NCBI GenBank assembly: GCA_015039465.1
Contig: MU130017.1
Coordinates: 62,001 to 126,000, forward strand
DNA: 64,000 nucleotides
Direction: 5' to 3'
DNA from: Phlegmacium glaucopus
Lineage: Eukaryota > Basidiomycota > Agaricomycetes > Agaricales > Cortinariaceae
Shown: one piece after another, positions 10,440-22,700 of the stretch
How the letters are laid out: every line of letters starts with the position of its first letter
How positions within the stretch are numbered: position 1 is the first letter of the stretch
The notes under the pieces: generated by a model
What the model was told of the DNA's origin: nothing
What the model saw: only the letters and a program-made list of their open reading frames with translations
The model's database searches: none
Position numbers and translations under genes: made by a program

Positions 10440-11674
10440 ATGGATGTAAAATGGGATAGAGATTGCCCTACTTTTCCACTAGAGCTCTTTGCCAATATTA
10501 TTGATCATCAGGACCGAGATGCTCTCGCGATTTCTAGCTTGGTTTGCACATCCTGGCGTTCCTTTGCACAACCTCGACTCTTTTCGCGCCTTCAATTTGA
10601 CGAACGACGTATCAAAATGTTCATCGATGATCCCGACATTGTTGATTCCCCACTTTCTACAATCCGCGATCTAGTCAAGGTTGTGGTCATCTATGATCGT
10701 CTTCCATTTGAACACGCCGAGATCGTCCAGCTACTTTCATCATTTAAAAAGGTCACGGAACTGTCTTATGGGAACCCATTTCGTATCTACAATCGCATGG
10801 ACGAAAAGACAGCCCATGATCTAGCGGAAACTTTCCACAGCATTACTGCGGTGACATTATTTGCCACCTTTCGCACTTTCCAGCAGATGATTACCTTCAT
10901 CTGCGCTTTTCCTTTTCTTGTTAAGGTCAACATGAAGGCGGAGATTATGACTGGCTACCAGTACCCTTCATATCCCCATATCAATTGTCAACCGAGCCCA
11001 ACACTTCGCGCTCTCAAGCTTCATTGCCGACTATACGAGATCATACCCTGGTTACTTCAACTCAACCCCATCCCACAAATAACCGAACTCACCTTGAAAG
11101 ATTTTCTTGGCGCAAATTTTATTTATATCGGGAAGCTTTTGAGTACCTTAGGACCATCACTCAAACGTCTCACATTGGTGGAGACGACTAGATGCCCATA
11201 TGCCATGCTGCCTTTCCATGGTAAGGTCCTGTGACCTCACCGGAGAAGAAAAGTTTCCACTCATGCAATCTTTTTCCTTCTCCAGAGATTCAATCAATGG
11301 CTCTTGGCATACAATCAAATTCCGAATTGGAGTACCTCCAATTTTCATGCCTAGCTGGACTGAGTTCTGTCCATGCCTTAACGGCTCTTATTGTGCAGAT
11401 CATAATCTCTCAAGCAACGTCGCTTTCTCTACGCGAGGTTTCGATTTCAGTGGGCCATACACCTTTTGACCCAGTCATATGGGAGAGAACAGATGAAGTA
11501 ATGGCCAGGCTGCCATCACCTTACCTTGAAAACTTTACAGTGCGAATACCTGCGAGGATACATACATCCTCCGAGTCTGTCAAACAAGCATTTCCGCTTT
11601 GTCATAGGCTAGGTATATTGCAGGTGATAGCATATGACGAGATTGGTCAGAGATATCAGAGTTCACATGATTGA
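10440..11674 (+). CDS. F-box-like protein
   Basis: Model: 10440..11220 and 11286..11674, one 65-bp intron (GTAAGG donor), 389 residues. The N-terminal F-box reads FPLELFANIID (about residues 11-21), followed by DALAISSLVCTSWRSFAQPR and then LFSRLQF, the usual Pro-Leu-Glu/VCxxW pattern of basidiomycete F-box proteins. The remainder has leucine-rich spacing (LRALKLHCRLYEIIPWLLQL; ITELTLKDFL; SLKRLTLVE) typical of these families. Such proteins are expected to act as substrate adaptors of SCF ubiquitin ligases through Skp1. They are expanded and fast-evolving in mushrooms, so the substrate cannot be inferred. No close paralogue lies next to it. Confidence 0.8.
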
Positions 11675-12061
11675 CGCTACGCGATACGTCCAGTTCGTAA
11701 ACGATAACTTGGATCATTACCTCGCTTACGAATATCGCCATCTACTTTTCTGAAGAAGTATATAAACTAAATAACATATGTTTACAATAGGTCGGGATGG
11801 AAGATGAAGCATTTGCACTTCTACATATAATAATTGTCAAACTATTAAGTACAAAGATCAAAAGAGAAAAAAAAAAGATAAAAATAATTTACGTGTATGA
11901 GATAGCGAGGGGGGAGGAAAGTCCTATTTTATACAAGTCCAAAGACAGACCCGGCTACCACAACGATTTTAAAACGGAGAGGATACAAATAGCAAAGAGA
12001 TTATAGATACCAATACCAAAAGTATACTCACACGGGAGCTGAGCTCTATGAGCGTGCGCGA
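11675..12061. other. Intergenic between convergent F-box and fasciclin genes
   Basis: AT-rich sequence with purine runs; no gene supported. Confidence 0.5.
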
Positions 12062-13738
12062 TTAAGCACTCGCCGTTACCGTTACCGTGCTTCTGGTGCC
12101 GGACGTTTCTGTGGCTGAAGTCTCGCTCGTTGTCTCAGAAGTTGAAGAGGTCTCGGAAGTTGAAGAGGTCTCAGAAGTCGTAGTAGCTTCACTCGTTGTC
12201 ACACCTATTGGTGCAGTCTCGGTAGTAACAGATGTATCAGTTGAAGTCGCAGAAGCGAAACTGCACAGAACAAAAGTTATGTAAATGAAAGAAATTTCAA
12301 TGAACGTTTAAACAAGGGATAACTCACGCGGAACTCGCAGCATCAGGAATGGATTCGTTGATGAGAAGAACCCGATCAATGATATGTATGACACCGTTGT
12401 TGATAAGAACGTCTGGACGCGTGATTTTCGCGCTCGAACCACCGACTGCCTCAACAAAGACTCCTGAGGAGTTGGTGACGAAGTGCAGAGGCTCGCCAGC
12501 TGCGGAAGTAGCGTTCGGCGCATTGCTATCCTCGCCCAATCTCTGTATGATTGGAGAATAGAGAACGGTACCGTTGATGTACTAATTCCGGATGATAAGA
12601 ATGTAATCGATAACTAGCGAAGAAAGGAAATGAGCCTTACGTGGTTCTGGAGCAAATTCGTCACCGCCGTCATATTGTTTCGCAAAGCATCCACCGTCTC
12701 ATTAACTGGCATGGTGTAAGACGCATTTTCGGGGACAAAGAAGGTGATGCCAACAGCCTCCTGGAGGAACTCGAGGGCGGTCTCGTTTGTACCATTTGCC
12801 GAAGTAACTTGAATGAATGATAATAGACTGAGAGTAATAGTCGCGTTCGTGGCATTGAGTGCGGTAGAGACGTTCCCAGGAGGGATTAGTACCCCGTCGA
12901 TCTGGTTGATGAACAAGTTGTTCCACTTTGTAGCGTTGACAACAGTAACGTTTTGACTAGGGTCGATATCAGAACTTGATAAATCAGCTTTTAAGTGAAC
13001 CAATCGAGAAAAAACCAAACATAAACTGCTGGAGCACATAGCCAACGAAAGAAAATGGCGAAGAGGGGATAATTAGAGACGAAAATATACCTTTGGTTCA
13101 AAATGGTGACATTCCCGTTCTCGCCACTCCTCGTCCATGCCAGTACTTGACTCCTATTGAGTGGTAGCGTGACCAATTCCGAAGAGTTGAGGAGCGTACG
13201 TCCAAGAGTGGTATTCATCCAAACACCGTCGGTAACACCACTATCTAGTTGAGGGAATGACGACGACGAATCATCTCGCCTGGAAAGGCTTGCAGATGAG
13301 GTGGTGGTGGTGGGTACAGGTGACTCGGTTGAAGTTGAAGTTCCTTCCGTAGAGCCTCCAGCAGAAGTGTTGGTATAGGACACATTTTGGAAATCACCGT
13401 GGACGAAATGATAAGACAAGTACTCGGCAAGCAGCGTTGTATTGCATGAGACTTGACTGGGGACACTTTGGACTAGAGACAGGCGCTTAGAAATCGACCG
13501 TTGTGAAATGATAGGCAAACGTACGGGCTTCGTTAGTTGGCGCAAAAAATGTGAAATTGCCTTCGGATATCTGGGAGAGAAGAGATTGCCCTGTTGTCGT
13601 CTGGTTGATCTTGGCCACGACGCTGGCCAGTTCCGTCAAACCCTCATTCTGGAGTTCTTGCTGAAACTGCTGCGAGTAATCCCAAGCGCAAACCAAAGCG
13701 ATGAAAGGCAGAAGTAAGAGCAACAGTAGATGATGCAT
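12062..13738 (-). CDS. Secreted two-domain fasciclin (FAS1) protein
   Basis: Model: complement of 12062..12260, 12328..12581, 12641..12974, 13091..13472 and 13525..13738, 460 residues; introns 52-116 bp, all in phase. It starts at the ATG at 13738 with a strong signal peptide (MHHLLLLLLLPFIALVCA). The first FAS1 domain shows NFTFFAPTNEAL, then LAEYLSYHFVHGDF and GNVTILNQ. The second shows LEFLQEAVGITFFVPENASY, YINGTVLYS and VLINNGVIHIIDRVLL. Many NxS/T sites suggest N-glycosylation. Between the domain parts there is a Ser/Thr-rich loop, and the C-terminus is a TSETS-rich tail without a hydrophobic end, so GPI anchoring is not evident. FAS1 proteins usually serve in cell-surface adhesion. The gene is divergent from the MYND gene. 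Confidence 0.9.
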
Positions 13739-13840
13739 GGCAAAAGACGTTGACAATTTTTTGGAGGTTCAGTAGAAAGGGTGAAAGGAGGAGGAACAAA
13801 GAGGGCGGTAGACCTGATGCTAAACAGAGGTTTGAGTGCC

Positions 13841-13847
13841 TATATAG
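13841..13847 (-). promoter_or_regulatory. TATA box of fasciclin gene
   Basis: CTATATAGG on the minus strand about 105 bp upstream of the ATG at 13738, directly preceded by ATTGG (a reversed CCAAT). Confidence 0.45.
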
Positions 13848-14264
13848 CCAATTGAATGTGGTTCATTGTGACATAAGGAGTGTTTGACCTTTGTAAAAAG
13901 GTCTATGAGTAAGACGTCAGCTAGTGAAACTTTAGCCTCGATCACTCAGGCCTCGAAAGTGGTCCATTGGAACACACATTTGAGCTCCACATTTGAGAAA
14001 TGTGGCGCAGAGAGGAGCCGCATTTCGTTTCGCATTCGTGATAAATTCTTTATTCGTCCTTGGTAGCGCCTAGTCCCGAAGAATTCGCATATCCAGCTCA
14101 AAACGACTGCGTAGTTCTTCACTTAGAGGAGTTTAAAAGTCCCATAGCAATGAAGAAGATATAAGTCCTTCTGAATCGCGGCCGAGGCATGTTGGTTAAT
14201 AGAGAGTCGCGAAAGTGTCACAAGTCACAATCCCTTTAGCCATCGTCCACCGTCGGTGCCATCG

Positions 14265-15544
14265 ATGGATTCAGAACGCGACCGCGATGTATATATCGAC
14301 AGACCTTCCAAAAAAGACTGCGACCTTATCCTTGACGAAATGCTACACCCTGAAGTCGAGAAAATTCGAAATCTAGCATTCTATATTCAAAAAGAATGGC
14401 CACGCCCAGGATCCGACAAAGAGCAATGGTTTCGTCGCGTCACTGAAGGACCTACAGCGGTCCGGATTACCGGCGACAACTTTCCCCTCAACTGTCGTCT
14501 AATCTCCTTGAAAAGCTCAAAACCCTTCGAGGTCAACAACATTTTTTTTCACACTGTCGACACGTCGAGACTCCTCCCTCTTCACGCTGCACAGTTTCGA
14601 GTCAATTGGTACGCTCACAAGGATACCTGGGAATATATTGATAGCAAAGAACCGGTTAATGGAAAGAGTCCAAGGTATCACCTCCAAGTCAATTTACTAT
14701 TATCTATGGTGCGGATGACACCTTTGCTTCTTCTTTTTTCCTCATTAAAAGCTATACAGATGTTCGAGCTACTTGTTATACGGGGCATGCACGACTACGG
14801 ATCAGGAGATGTCCCATTTATTATGACTTCATGGCCATCCCACCTTCTCGATCTAGCACTAGATTACTGGGTTGAGTGGAGCAAGGGTGAAGTCTCTCCT
14901 GAGGAGCAACACCAAAAATGTGAGTAATATTCTCCTTTCATTCTTTTTCAACAATCATAACCATTCAACGTTAAAAGTCCATGAAACTAACAACAAGTTT
15001 TGCCTGAGGCTCAAGCCAACTTTTTCTCAGGTTACGCGGCTAGTGCAATCTCTTCTCTCGGACCCTGCATACGAATATGTACCACGTTTCATCATTTTTT
15101 ATGGGGCTCCCGTACTAGAAACGAAAGTCCGCGCCCTCTTCATGGATCCGACCTACGTCCCTGCAAAGGAGCTAATTGAGTCGTTCCCGTCTAGCTGTGG
15201 CTCCTTAGCCTGTAAAGAGGAAAGCGGATGTGACGGAGTATTTGATTTTTCCAGCTGTAGGTCTTTGGCTAGCGGCTCTAGATTTATTAGGAGGGATAAT
15301 TGGCCCAAGGCCGTTGTAAGATGCAACCAGTGGCTCTGTTCAGTTGAAGAGCCAGCTGGTGCAGTACATAAACCTCTGAGTCGCTCCCAGTTCCAAACTT
15401 GCCAGCGCTGCAATGAGGTTCTATACTGTTCAAAGGCATGCCAGGTACTGTCACTTCTTATCTGAAGCCTTGATTTAAATTCACTGTATGCATTAGACCA
15501 TTGATTGGATGGCTCATAAACGAGTATGCGAGGCTCGTTCTTAA
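14265..15544 (+). CDS. MYND-type zinc-finger protein
   Basis: Model: 14265..14708, 14760..14919, 14978..15444 and 15497..15544, 372 residues. The start is the ATG at 14265 (MDSERDRDVYIDR). The first intron (51 bp, in frame and stop-free) could be retained, adding 17 residues; I treat it as an intron because of its size, its pyrimidine tract and the CAG end. The C-terminus contains an MYND finger split by the last intron: CQRCNEVLYCSKACQ followed by TIDWMAHKRVCEA, matching C-x2-C-x4-YC-x3-CQ-x3-W-x2-HK-x2-C. The upstream part is a mostly alpha-helical region of the kind seen in basidiomycete MYND proteins of unknown function. MYND fingers generally mediate protein-protein contacts. Confidence 0.85.
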
Positions 15545-16208
15545 CGGGTGATGTTCTAAAAGTCGAGACGTCTACGCTATTCTTTTGTGTTGGTGTTCCC
15601 ATTGAAATGGACGATTATACCCAACTCATGCCCTGTTTCGTTTGTAGTGATTGAATATTTCGAAATTCTAAACTGTTTTGCTGAATTCCAATTAAACGAG
15701 TGTTCAAATTGAGTTCGCAAGATGCTATTTCTGTTTCCCGGAGCTCTTTTTCGTTTTCTTTTTCCCTCTAACACGTAACGTGTTCGGGAAATCTTAGCTC
15801 AACACCTTGAACACAGAACTGCATGCGTAGTCTCGATTAAATAAATAGACGTCATATCTTTATATGGTATTCCTTTCCGACCTTCCTTCCCTCTTTTGTT
15901 CTTGTCTCTTCTCGGTTTATTTCGTGTCGTTGCGCCTCTCTTCCCCATAGTTGTGGGTAATACTCGTCAGCGTTGACGAGGACAACTAAGGCTTGGGTGC
16001 AACGCAACGGCGCAGTCACGCAGCAGAAAACCTTGATCATAGTTAGATCAAGTAAACCAACAGGCTGTGACCGGTAATTACCTGATTCTGAGAGCTGAAG
16101 TCCCTCGTTCATTCCTTTGTTAAAATGTTGAACGGCATGTAACGACTGCTCGACGTGACCTAAATAGCTTGACATCACGATGACGACCTTCATTTTGGGA
16201 GATGTACG
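15545..16208. other. Intergenic, weak open frames
   Basis: A minus-strand open frame at 15852..16193 (starts MKVVIVMSSYLGHVEQSLH) has some coding character but no recognised motif and uncertain splicing; I do not call it separately. Confidence 0.3.
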
Positions 16209-16466
16209 CTATAATTCTAGGACCTCCATGTGTCCGAGGAGCGGCACATATGGTCTACAAATGTAGAAGTCACCTGGGATACCCATTTTACAATAGGAGT
16301 TAATTACAAGAAAAAGCATAACGACGAAAGATACGCTCATTAATGATTTGCAAGGTGTTATTTCGTCTACAGAAGCCTCATCGAACACACGCGCGATGCT
16401 CTTCTGAATAATCGTCCGTGCATCCGGCCGTCCAACTACCAATGAAAGCGAAGTGGAATGGTTCAT
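16209..16466 (-). CDS. Possible small gene fragment
   Basis: An ATG at 16466 opens a frame starting MNHSTSLSLVVGRPDARTII with a central hydrophobic stretch (SVSFVVMLFLVINSY). The hydrophobic stretch may instead be an intron (GTATCT...CCCAG), and a second exon could follow downstream. I do not recognise a family; it could be a non-coding open frame. Confidence 0.2.
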   Translation of the reverse strand: MNHSTSLSLVVGRPDARTIIQKSIARVFDEASVDEITPCKSLMSVSFVVMLFLVINSYCKMGIPGDFYICRPYVPLLGHMEVLEL

Positions 16467-17189
16467 CGGAACGGGGGTTCAAATCTTAAAACTCGAGAAT
16501 TGGTTGTTGCGGTCAAAGCGTAGCATAGACCATGAATTCTGCGGCGAAAGAAGAATGAAAACGTAAGCTTGAATAGAAGATTCGTTGTTCGAGGGCTACG
16601 AGATGAAGGCTAGAAACAAGCGAGCGAGGAATTCGAAATACGAAGCATCAAGGTAGTGGTCGTGGGATGAGCTTTTGAGTTACAGGATGTTCCAAAGGGG
16701 ATGACGCGAATCCTCGAGTCTCTCGCGCGGACGAATAATCCATAGTCTAGATAAAAAGGAATGAATGGTAATTTCAAAGAGAATAGAATTTAAACCTACC
16801 GCGAGGCTCGAGAACTCTATTCCTCGAGAACTCATTTCGCATGCATGCACACCGTTGTCAACATGAGGTGGTCCTTCAACGACTACTCATGGAAATCAGA
16901 CAAGGCTATTTGAGACAATAATTAATAAGTGTTTAACTCAGTATATTGAAAACTCACAAAGCTGGCATGGGTTGTTCGATGCGAGCCGGGCAAGGGAGAA
17001 GGCCTGGGGAGTTTTTTTTTTCGCGATTTGGGGTGGCGGTAGGGGAGTGCTGAAGTTCAGGTTAAGGAAGGTCGTTAGTGAGCACAAATTCAAAATTTCA
17101 AACAAAAGAATCAACTTTAATTCCAAAAAAAAGAGACAACGAAATAAAACTTACTATCGCCTCCCTGCCACGAGTCTTCCATCCTTTGC

Positions 17190-17830
17190 TAGTTCGCTGG
17201 CTCACCGCCGAAAACGAAGACGACTGTGAGACTGGTATAGCACTTAGCCAGATCGACGCCGTAGCTACCCATCTCGCACCAACGAAAATTTGCCTCCTTC
17301 TCCTCCCGCAGTCGCTCAGAGACTCACTCGCTTTGCACCCATGATTCGAATATATGCGAAGAAAGCGGACCTTGTACTCAAACAGATCTAAGAACGACAA
17401 AGTCAGCATCTAATCATGAAAATTAAAAATAATACCCACAGACCCTGCAAACGCACCGCGATAAAACTCCCTCCTCAGGTAACCCATCTAGGTATTGCTT
17501 CCAAGTCTCCAGCGCCGCGAGCGTATTTGTGTTGAAAGCTTTATGCATGTCCATCCTGCGCGGATGGGTTCGGAATGTTCTGCGTGCGTGCGTGTCTCCC
17601 TGGTTCATGGCATGTAGCCTAATAACGTCAGCAAATGGACGGCGAAATCGTCCACTGCAGACTCCTCTGCAGGGACAGGGATTCATTGTCAAATCCATAT
17701 AATTTCACATCGTTCACCATATCTTCAGCAGCAACACCGTTCAGCAGTTTCACCGGCCCACAGCTGGTTGTGGTAGAGGGTTGGTTGACACCAAAAAAAA
17801 AGGTGGCCGCGTCTTGCAATTCAACGACTA
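17190..17830 (-). pseudogene. Decayed gene of a basidiomycete-expanded family
   Basis: On the minus strand coding-like pieces occur in different frames: CGPVKLLNGVAAEDMVNDV, then ESAVDDFAVHLLTLLGYMP, then LAALETWKQYLDGLPEEGVL, then LREEKEANFRWCEMGSYGVD. The VDDFAVHLLxLLGY motif is, as I recall, that of a family repeated many times in agaricomycete genomes, usually followed by a nuclease-like domain. Here the frame stops directly after that motif, and the following pieces are out of frame, so this looks like a broken copy. The relation between the pieces is inferred. Confidence 0.35.
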
Positions 17831-18105
17831 TGTTATACGCATTAGAGTTCGATTTGACTCCCTGGTGAGAAATGCGAAATGCGTTGCATTTGGCCCAGCT
17901 CTGAAGTATCTGTAGCCGCGCCGCATTTGAGATCCTACCACCTATTGCTTATTTCAAAGAGTCAAAAGGGTTTCCAGTGGATGTCGGGGTGCCAGATTAC
18001 AGCCTATAGAAAGAGCTCCAAAGATTTTCAGAAAATCAGAGATATAAACCGTAAGACTTAAGTATTGTTTTCGAGAGGAAGTGGATTGAAAAGACTTAGC
18101 CAGTG

Positions 18106-18113
18106 TTTATATA
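18106..18113 (+). promoter_or_regulatory. TATA box of Tom6-like gene
   Basis: TTTATATAATA about 70 bp upstream of the ATG at 18179. Confidence 0.4.
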
Positions 18114-18178
18114 ATAAGTTACGTAATTTACCCGTTGTGACGAAGCAAAGGTTGCTCAACACCATCTTGAACAAAACC

Positions 18179-18482
18179 ATGGCTCGGCGCTCAGCACCTC
18201 CCACCCATCCATCTTATCTTCCTCACCCTCAGCACGCACCACGTCTGAACGACCCCAACGAGTCTACATTTTCAAAGTTCGTTCAATCGCAAAACATTCT
18301 TCCCAAAAACTTGAAACACGTGTCCTAAACTTGTCTCCTTTTGTTTTTACAGGTTTTTGCGTACTGAGGTCTTCGCCCCAGAAAAACTACCAGGGAATAT
18401 TAGTGTGGCTACTGCTGTCAGCCTTTTTATTGGTGGCATTATTGCAGTGCGAACATGGGGTGACCTTTTGGTCCCGGAGTAA
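18179..18482 (+). CDS. Small tail-anchored protein, Tom6-like
   Basis: Model: 18179..18276 and 18353..18482, 76-bp intron, 75 residues, frame kept across the splice. The N-terminal half is Pro/His-rich and polar (MARRSAPPTHPSYLPHPQH). The C-terminal half holds one membrane segment (VATAVSLFIGGIIAVRTWG, about residues 51-69) and ends with GDLLVPE. The short size, the single C-terminal membrane helix and the ending resemble fungal Tom6 (helix followed by a few residues ending in LxPQ), a small subunit that stabilises the mitochondrial outer-membrane import pore. The identification is by overall pattern rather than a diagnostic motif; another small mitochondrial tail-anchored protein is possible. 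Confidence 0.55.
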
Positions 18483-20701
18483 TACAAAAAAAGGACTCAG
18501 ACGTGTATCCACTCCAGTAGTGAGGAAAAGGAGTCTGAGAATACGGTCAGCTCTAATGTTCTACTCATAATCCACGCATGCCTTTCTTACCACTTCCTAG
18601 CAGGAGATACATCATTATGCCCCTGCTGTTTCATCCGCCGCCCTCCCCGCCTACCATAGAACAGCGACCCTTTTAAAATCTAGTTCCTGACAAATTTTGC
18701 GAGTATCTCTCATATGTACAGCATCAATATATTATGTCAATCACAGCTCGAACGTGGCGAAACATATACGGGTCCGGGGACCTGGTTTGGTAACATCAAT
18801 GACTTTCTTTTCTGTTATGGCGTCGGCGTCGGAGGATCCCTCAAGATGTCGTATGTCTTTTCTTTCGTTATGTGTCTTTGTTTCATTGGAGAATGAATCT
18901 CATCGGGATAACAGGGTGCTGTCATCTTCTCCTTCAACCATTTTAACACATGTCCTGAATTGGTTTTCAGAAAAACATATTTTTCTTTCGAATTTAACCA
19001 CGTATATATTCATATCAACATATGTTCCATACTGTGGGTGCCTGCCCTTGATAAGCGTAATGGATACCAACCTTTTATTTTCCAAAGGGTTATGACAGAT
19101 TATATAGTGGCGGGAAAAAAAAGGGTTGCATGCCAATGACCTCTACGAATCCTGACCGTATCTATCCTTTTTCGAAAACGAAAACGCCACCTTCATTGCA
19201 AAGGGTAAAAAAGGAGTTCCGCCTTCATCGAGATATTACGAGATTGATAATCCAGGTCGCATCGCACCTTTTGGTCGCACCGCTCGTTGAATCGCAATAC
19301 CAGAAACACCAAGCAGTATTTATATAGATCCTCCCGAGTCCAACTCACCCTCATGGGGCTCAGCGCTCAAATATCCATTCTCTAAACCAACCAAACTCTC
19401 TCCTTACTTTGTTTCTTACTTTACATGGAAACGATAACGATAACGAATTTATTCCCGGAATGACATAACCGGTATCAAAAGGGGGAGGGGAGCCACAGAC
19501 GGCTAAAATAAGTTTGGGCTCCAGCCTTTTTTTTTTTTTTCTTTTTTTGTGACAGTTCAGTTCATCTAAGTTCGCCTTCTACAAAAAGAAAAAAACGCAC
19601 GGTCATCAAATGTCGGTTTTTTTGAACCCTTTTTTGAGATCCGAGAAAGGGCGTTGTTGCCACCGGTCGCCACTAGTCCCGAAAAAAACGATGTGTGCAT
19701 TGCTTTTTGCTCTCTCCGCTTTATTAGCGGGGCCGTTGACACACTCTAGAGTCTAGAGGGCCCCTTATGTCTTTGACCGCCCTCTGTCTGTTTTGCCTTG
19801 AACAATTGGTCTTGATCAAGCGATTGGGGGGGAACCCTTGCAGCCTCTATCTCCAAGAGGTCTTTTTGTCTAGTCCACTTGGCTCTATACCGTGACACTT
19901 AACTGTAACTTAGCTTCATCATTAGCGTTTTTGATAAGATATCTTGATGTGGAGCTCTCAAATCTACACAAAGCCTCGATTACATTGCCACATAGATAGC
20001 GAGTTTTAGGTTTATAGATTGCCTGAAAGGCAATGGGGGTACTCTTTAGAATCTGGCAGATTATAAACCTTTATAAATCTCTACGATACGCACCCCCCCC
20101 AGATAAATCTCTCCGATACACACCCCCTCCAGATCGAGAGTAGTCCAGACCTTAAATTGCTAGTATCAAATTAAAACATATATGGTCGTTGGGAACATGT
20201 ATACTTCTCATCATACCGACATTTATTCCAAGGTTTTCAGGCGTGTAAAGGCGTGTAGACCATTGCAAGGCTCCTGGGTATTACTCATGCAAAGATTATT
20301 TGCGTCTCTTTCTGATTTTGACTTTGGAATGTCGTGATATAGGTATGGTACCCTCCCACGATCCTATATTCAAATTTTCTTGGCAAAACCGGATTTTTAT
20401 GGTAGATGAACCTCTCCTGGCAAGTGGGGCGAGGCTGCTTTAGATAAGGAACTTGCTTAACCTGCATTCTCAGGGATAAATGTCTAATCGCCAGATGATG
20501 CAATTAACAACGAATTTGGTTTCAGTGGAATCACTCAGGCTTATTATCTTGACGTTTTGATAAGGATACTCACATCTTTTTCTCAACAAATATTTATATT
20601 TGGGGCCCAAGATTCGAAACCGAGCAAGAAAAAAGTTGCACGCGCTCTAAGAGGATCATTAATCATCATACATTCCATTGGTACATTTACTAGCCATTGC
20701 T
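18483..20701. other. Long intergenic region without supported gene
   Basis: 2.2 kb with T-rich tracts (about 19528-19550), a dyad around 19740-19765 (ctctagagtctagag) and a small tandem duplication at about 20070-20135. No splice chain or protein motif was found. Confidence 0.5.
20070..20135. repeat. Short imperfect tandem duplication
   Basis: Two successive copies of a unit reading ataaatctctacgatacgca followed by a C-rich run, the second with two changes. Confidence 0.5.
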
Positions 20702-21913
20702 TCACATCCTTGGTTTGATCATATGCATAACACTTTGGGGATCGATGACAGACGCAGGGTATGGGAGTTTAGAGAATTGGAAATGCATCGTGCCACCATC
20801 GACAGCTAGGACTTGACCAGTGATGAAAGCAGCTGCATCACTGAACAAAAACGCAGTGGCGTTTCCGACATCGCTGATTTTGCCAAGTCGGCCTGCTGGA
20901 CAGTCAGAGAGACCTCGATCTGTTTTTGATCTAGTGGACAGACGGTCCATGCCCTCAGTGCCTTCTATGGGGCCGGGGGCGATAACGTTGGATCGAACGC
21001 CATTAGGTCCTTCCTCCACTGCAAGAACGGCTGAAAGAGCATCTACACCTGCTTTTGCGGCTGAAACGTGAGCCTGGAAGGGAGTAGCTGCCATGATCAT
21101 AATTAGAACAAATGGGAGGCGATTTGGTTTTTGGTTTCACACCTTTATAATGCAGAGTTGCACTGACGTGAATGTAAGAGCCTTTTGAAGCACGAACATG
21201 AGCTAGAGTCGCTTTGATAGTATTGAATGATCCAATCTTATAGATATCAAAGAAAGATGGATAGTAGAGAGGGGTGAGGGTCACCATCAAAAACGACGAA
21301 CACAAAGCTTCTTAGCCGAGGAGCGAACTTACGGTATCAATTTCCAACACGGTCTTGAAAGCATTCTCTGACATGGCAGAGATAGGTACCAAGAAATTTC
21401 CAGCAGCACCTATAATAAAAAAGGGGATCAATTTTGTTATTAGGATATTATATATTATAACACATTTGTGATATAAAGTTTTACCAACCGCAGATAACAT
21501 AGTCAATTCGCCCGAATTTCGCGATCGTTTTAGCAACTGCTTCTTTCAAAGTTGTGGGTAGCCTTACATCTGCAGGGGTAGCAATGCATTCTTGACCGGT
21601 AGCCTCTGATAACTCCTTTGCAGCTTGAGTTAGACGGTCAAGCCTGGAATAATGAGGATTGATATTATTGAACAAAACCAAACGTACTTGCGGCCCACAA
21701 TAGCAGCATTAGCGCCATGACGCATCTATTCCAAGCTGTATAAGCCTTGCGTGCGTGATACCTGTCAAAGGAGTTACTAACCATTGTCTCTGTCATTCCA
21801 CGACATATGCCTGATCCTCCACCTGTACAAAAAAGAACTTTTCCCTTGAAGATATCCGGTTTGAAAATCGATGTTGATTCCACGATCGGTACTACGTGTG
21901 GGGAAGGCGACAT
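20702..21913 (-). CDS. SPS19: 2,4-dienoyl-CoA reductase (peroxisomal type, SDR family)
   Basis: Model: complement of 20702..21087, 21143..21236, 21333..21409, 21489..21643, 21688..21725 and 21782..21913, 293 residues, introns 44-96 bp. The Rossmann NADPH-binding motif is GKVLFCTGGGSGICRGM (about residues 23-39), followed by RHGANAAIVGRKLDRL. Further family marks are DYVICGAAGNFLVPISAMS, the IGSFNTIKATL helix, TPFQAHVSAAKAGVDAL and NVIAPGPIEGTEGMDRL. This pattern is that of fungal 2,4-dienoyl-CoA reductases, auxiliary enzymes of beta-oxidation that reduce 2,4-dienoyl-CoA from unsaturated fatty acids with NADPH. The C-terminus ends PRM, which only loosely fits a peroxisomal PTS1 signal, so location is uncertain. 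The symbol follows the yeast orthologue. Confidence 0.88.
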
Positions 21914-22391
21914 TTGGGATATATAAACTGTTCAAACAATAGGGGGAGGTTTGACTGGAAAGAGTAATGAAATTCACAAGCGAGTTCGGAACTGTTGCGC
22001 CAGCAAGGAGCACTTAAAGCACCGGGTAAGTCAACAACCGGTTTTTGACATTTCTGATGTTCCTGATCGGGTACTGATGACCTAATGACCGTGGCGCTTT
22101 CACATGACTGGGCAGATATATTGTTTGTAGTGAGTTAGTATGTTGTTTAAGTTTTTCCAAATTACCGGGATACCCAACAGTGATATCGCGCGGATTTAAG
22201 TGAAATATTTTTATCAGCAGTTTCCGCAGCCTATTTGACATTTCTAGAGTTTAAAATATGGATGAAGTGCAACTCGAGTACCTATTTGGAACTTAGGCTT
22301 ATGGGATGAAGGGTAATATAAATACTTAGTACCCAACGTTCAATGGAAACAGCCAAGTTTGTTCTTCAATCCCAAAGTGATTGACCGGACC

Positions 22392-22700
22392 TCAAAAAAA
22401 CACAGGACGACCGCAACCGCGCTGTCCTATTAATGCGTGCGACTGAAGGTGGACAGCCCGGAAGTATGGTACGAAGTCAATCCCACACTCTGTCTCCTCG
22501 TCATAGCGGAGCCATTTCGCAAAACCCAGTAAGCCAACGTAATTATGTGGGGTAATCTGATGTAGTAAGCTAATAGGTACCTCTTGGTACAAGCATCCCT
22601 CCATGGGTGCTTGTATCGATATACTTATTGCATTTACATCATCCAACGAAGCTGTGGCCACCTGTGGCCCACCCATAATTATTTTTGCTTCAAATTCCAT
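22392..22700 (-). CDS. Possible small protein gene
   Basis: An ATG at 22700 opens 102 codons starting MEFEAKIIMGGPQVATASLD. A TATATA sequence lies about 75 bp upstream on the same strand (near 22776). GTACCT at about 22580 could be a donor, so the true 3' part is uncertain. No family is recognised. Confidence 0.3.
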   Translation of the reverse strand: MEFEAKIIMGGPQVATASLDDVNAISISIQAPMEGCLYQEVPISLLHQITPHNYVGLLGFAKWLRYDEETECGIDFVPYFRAVHLQSHALIGQRGCGRPVFF

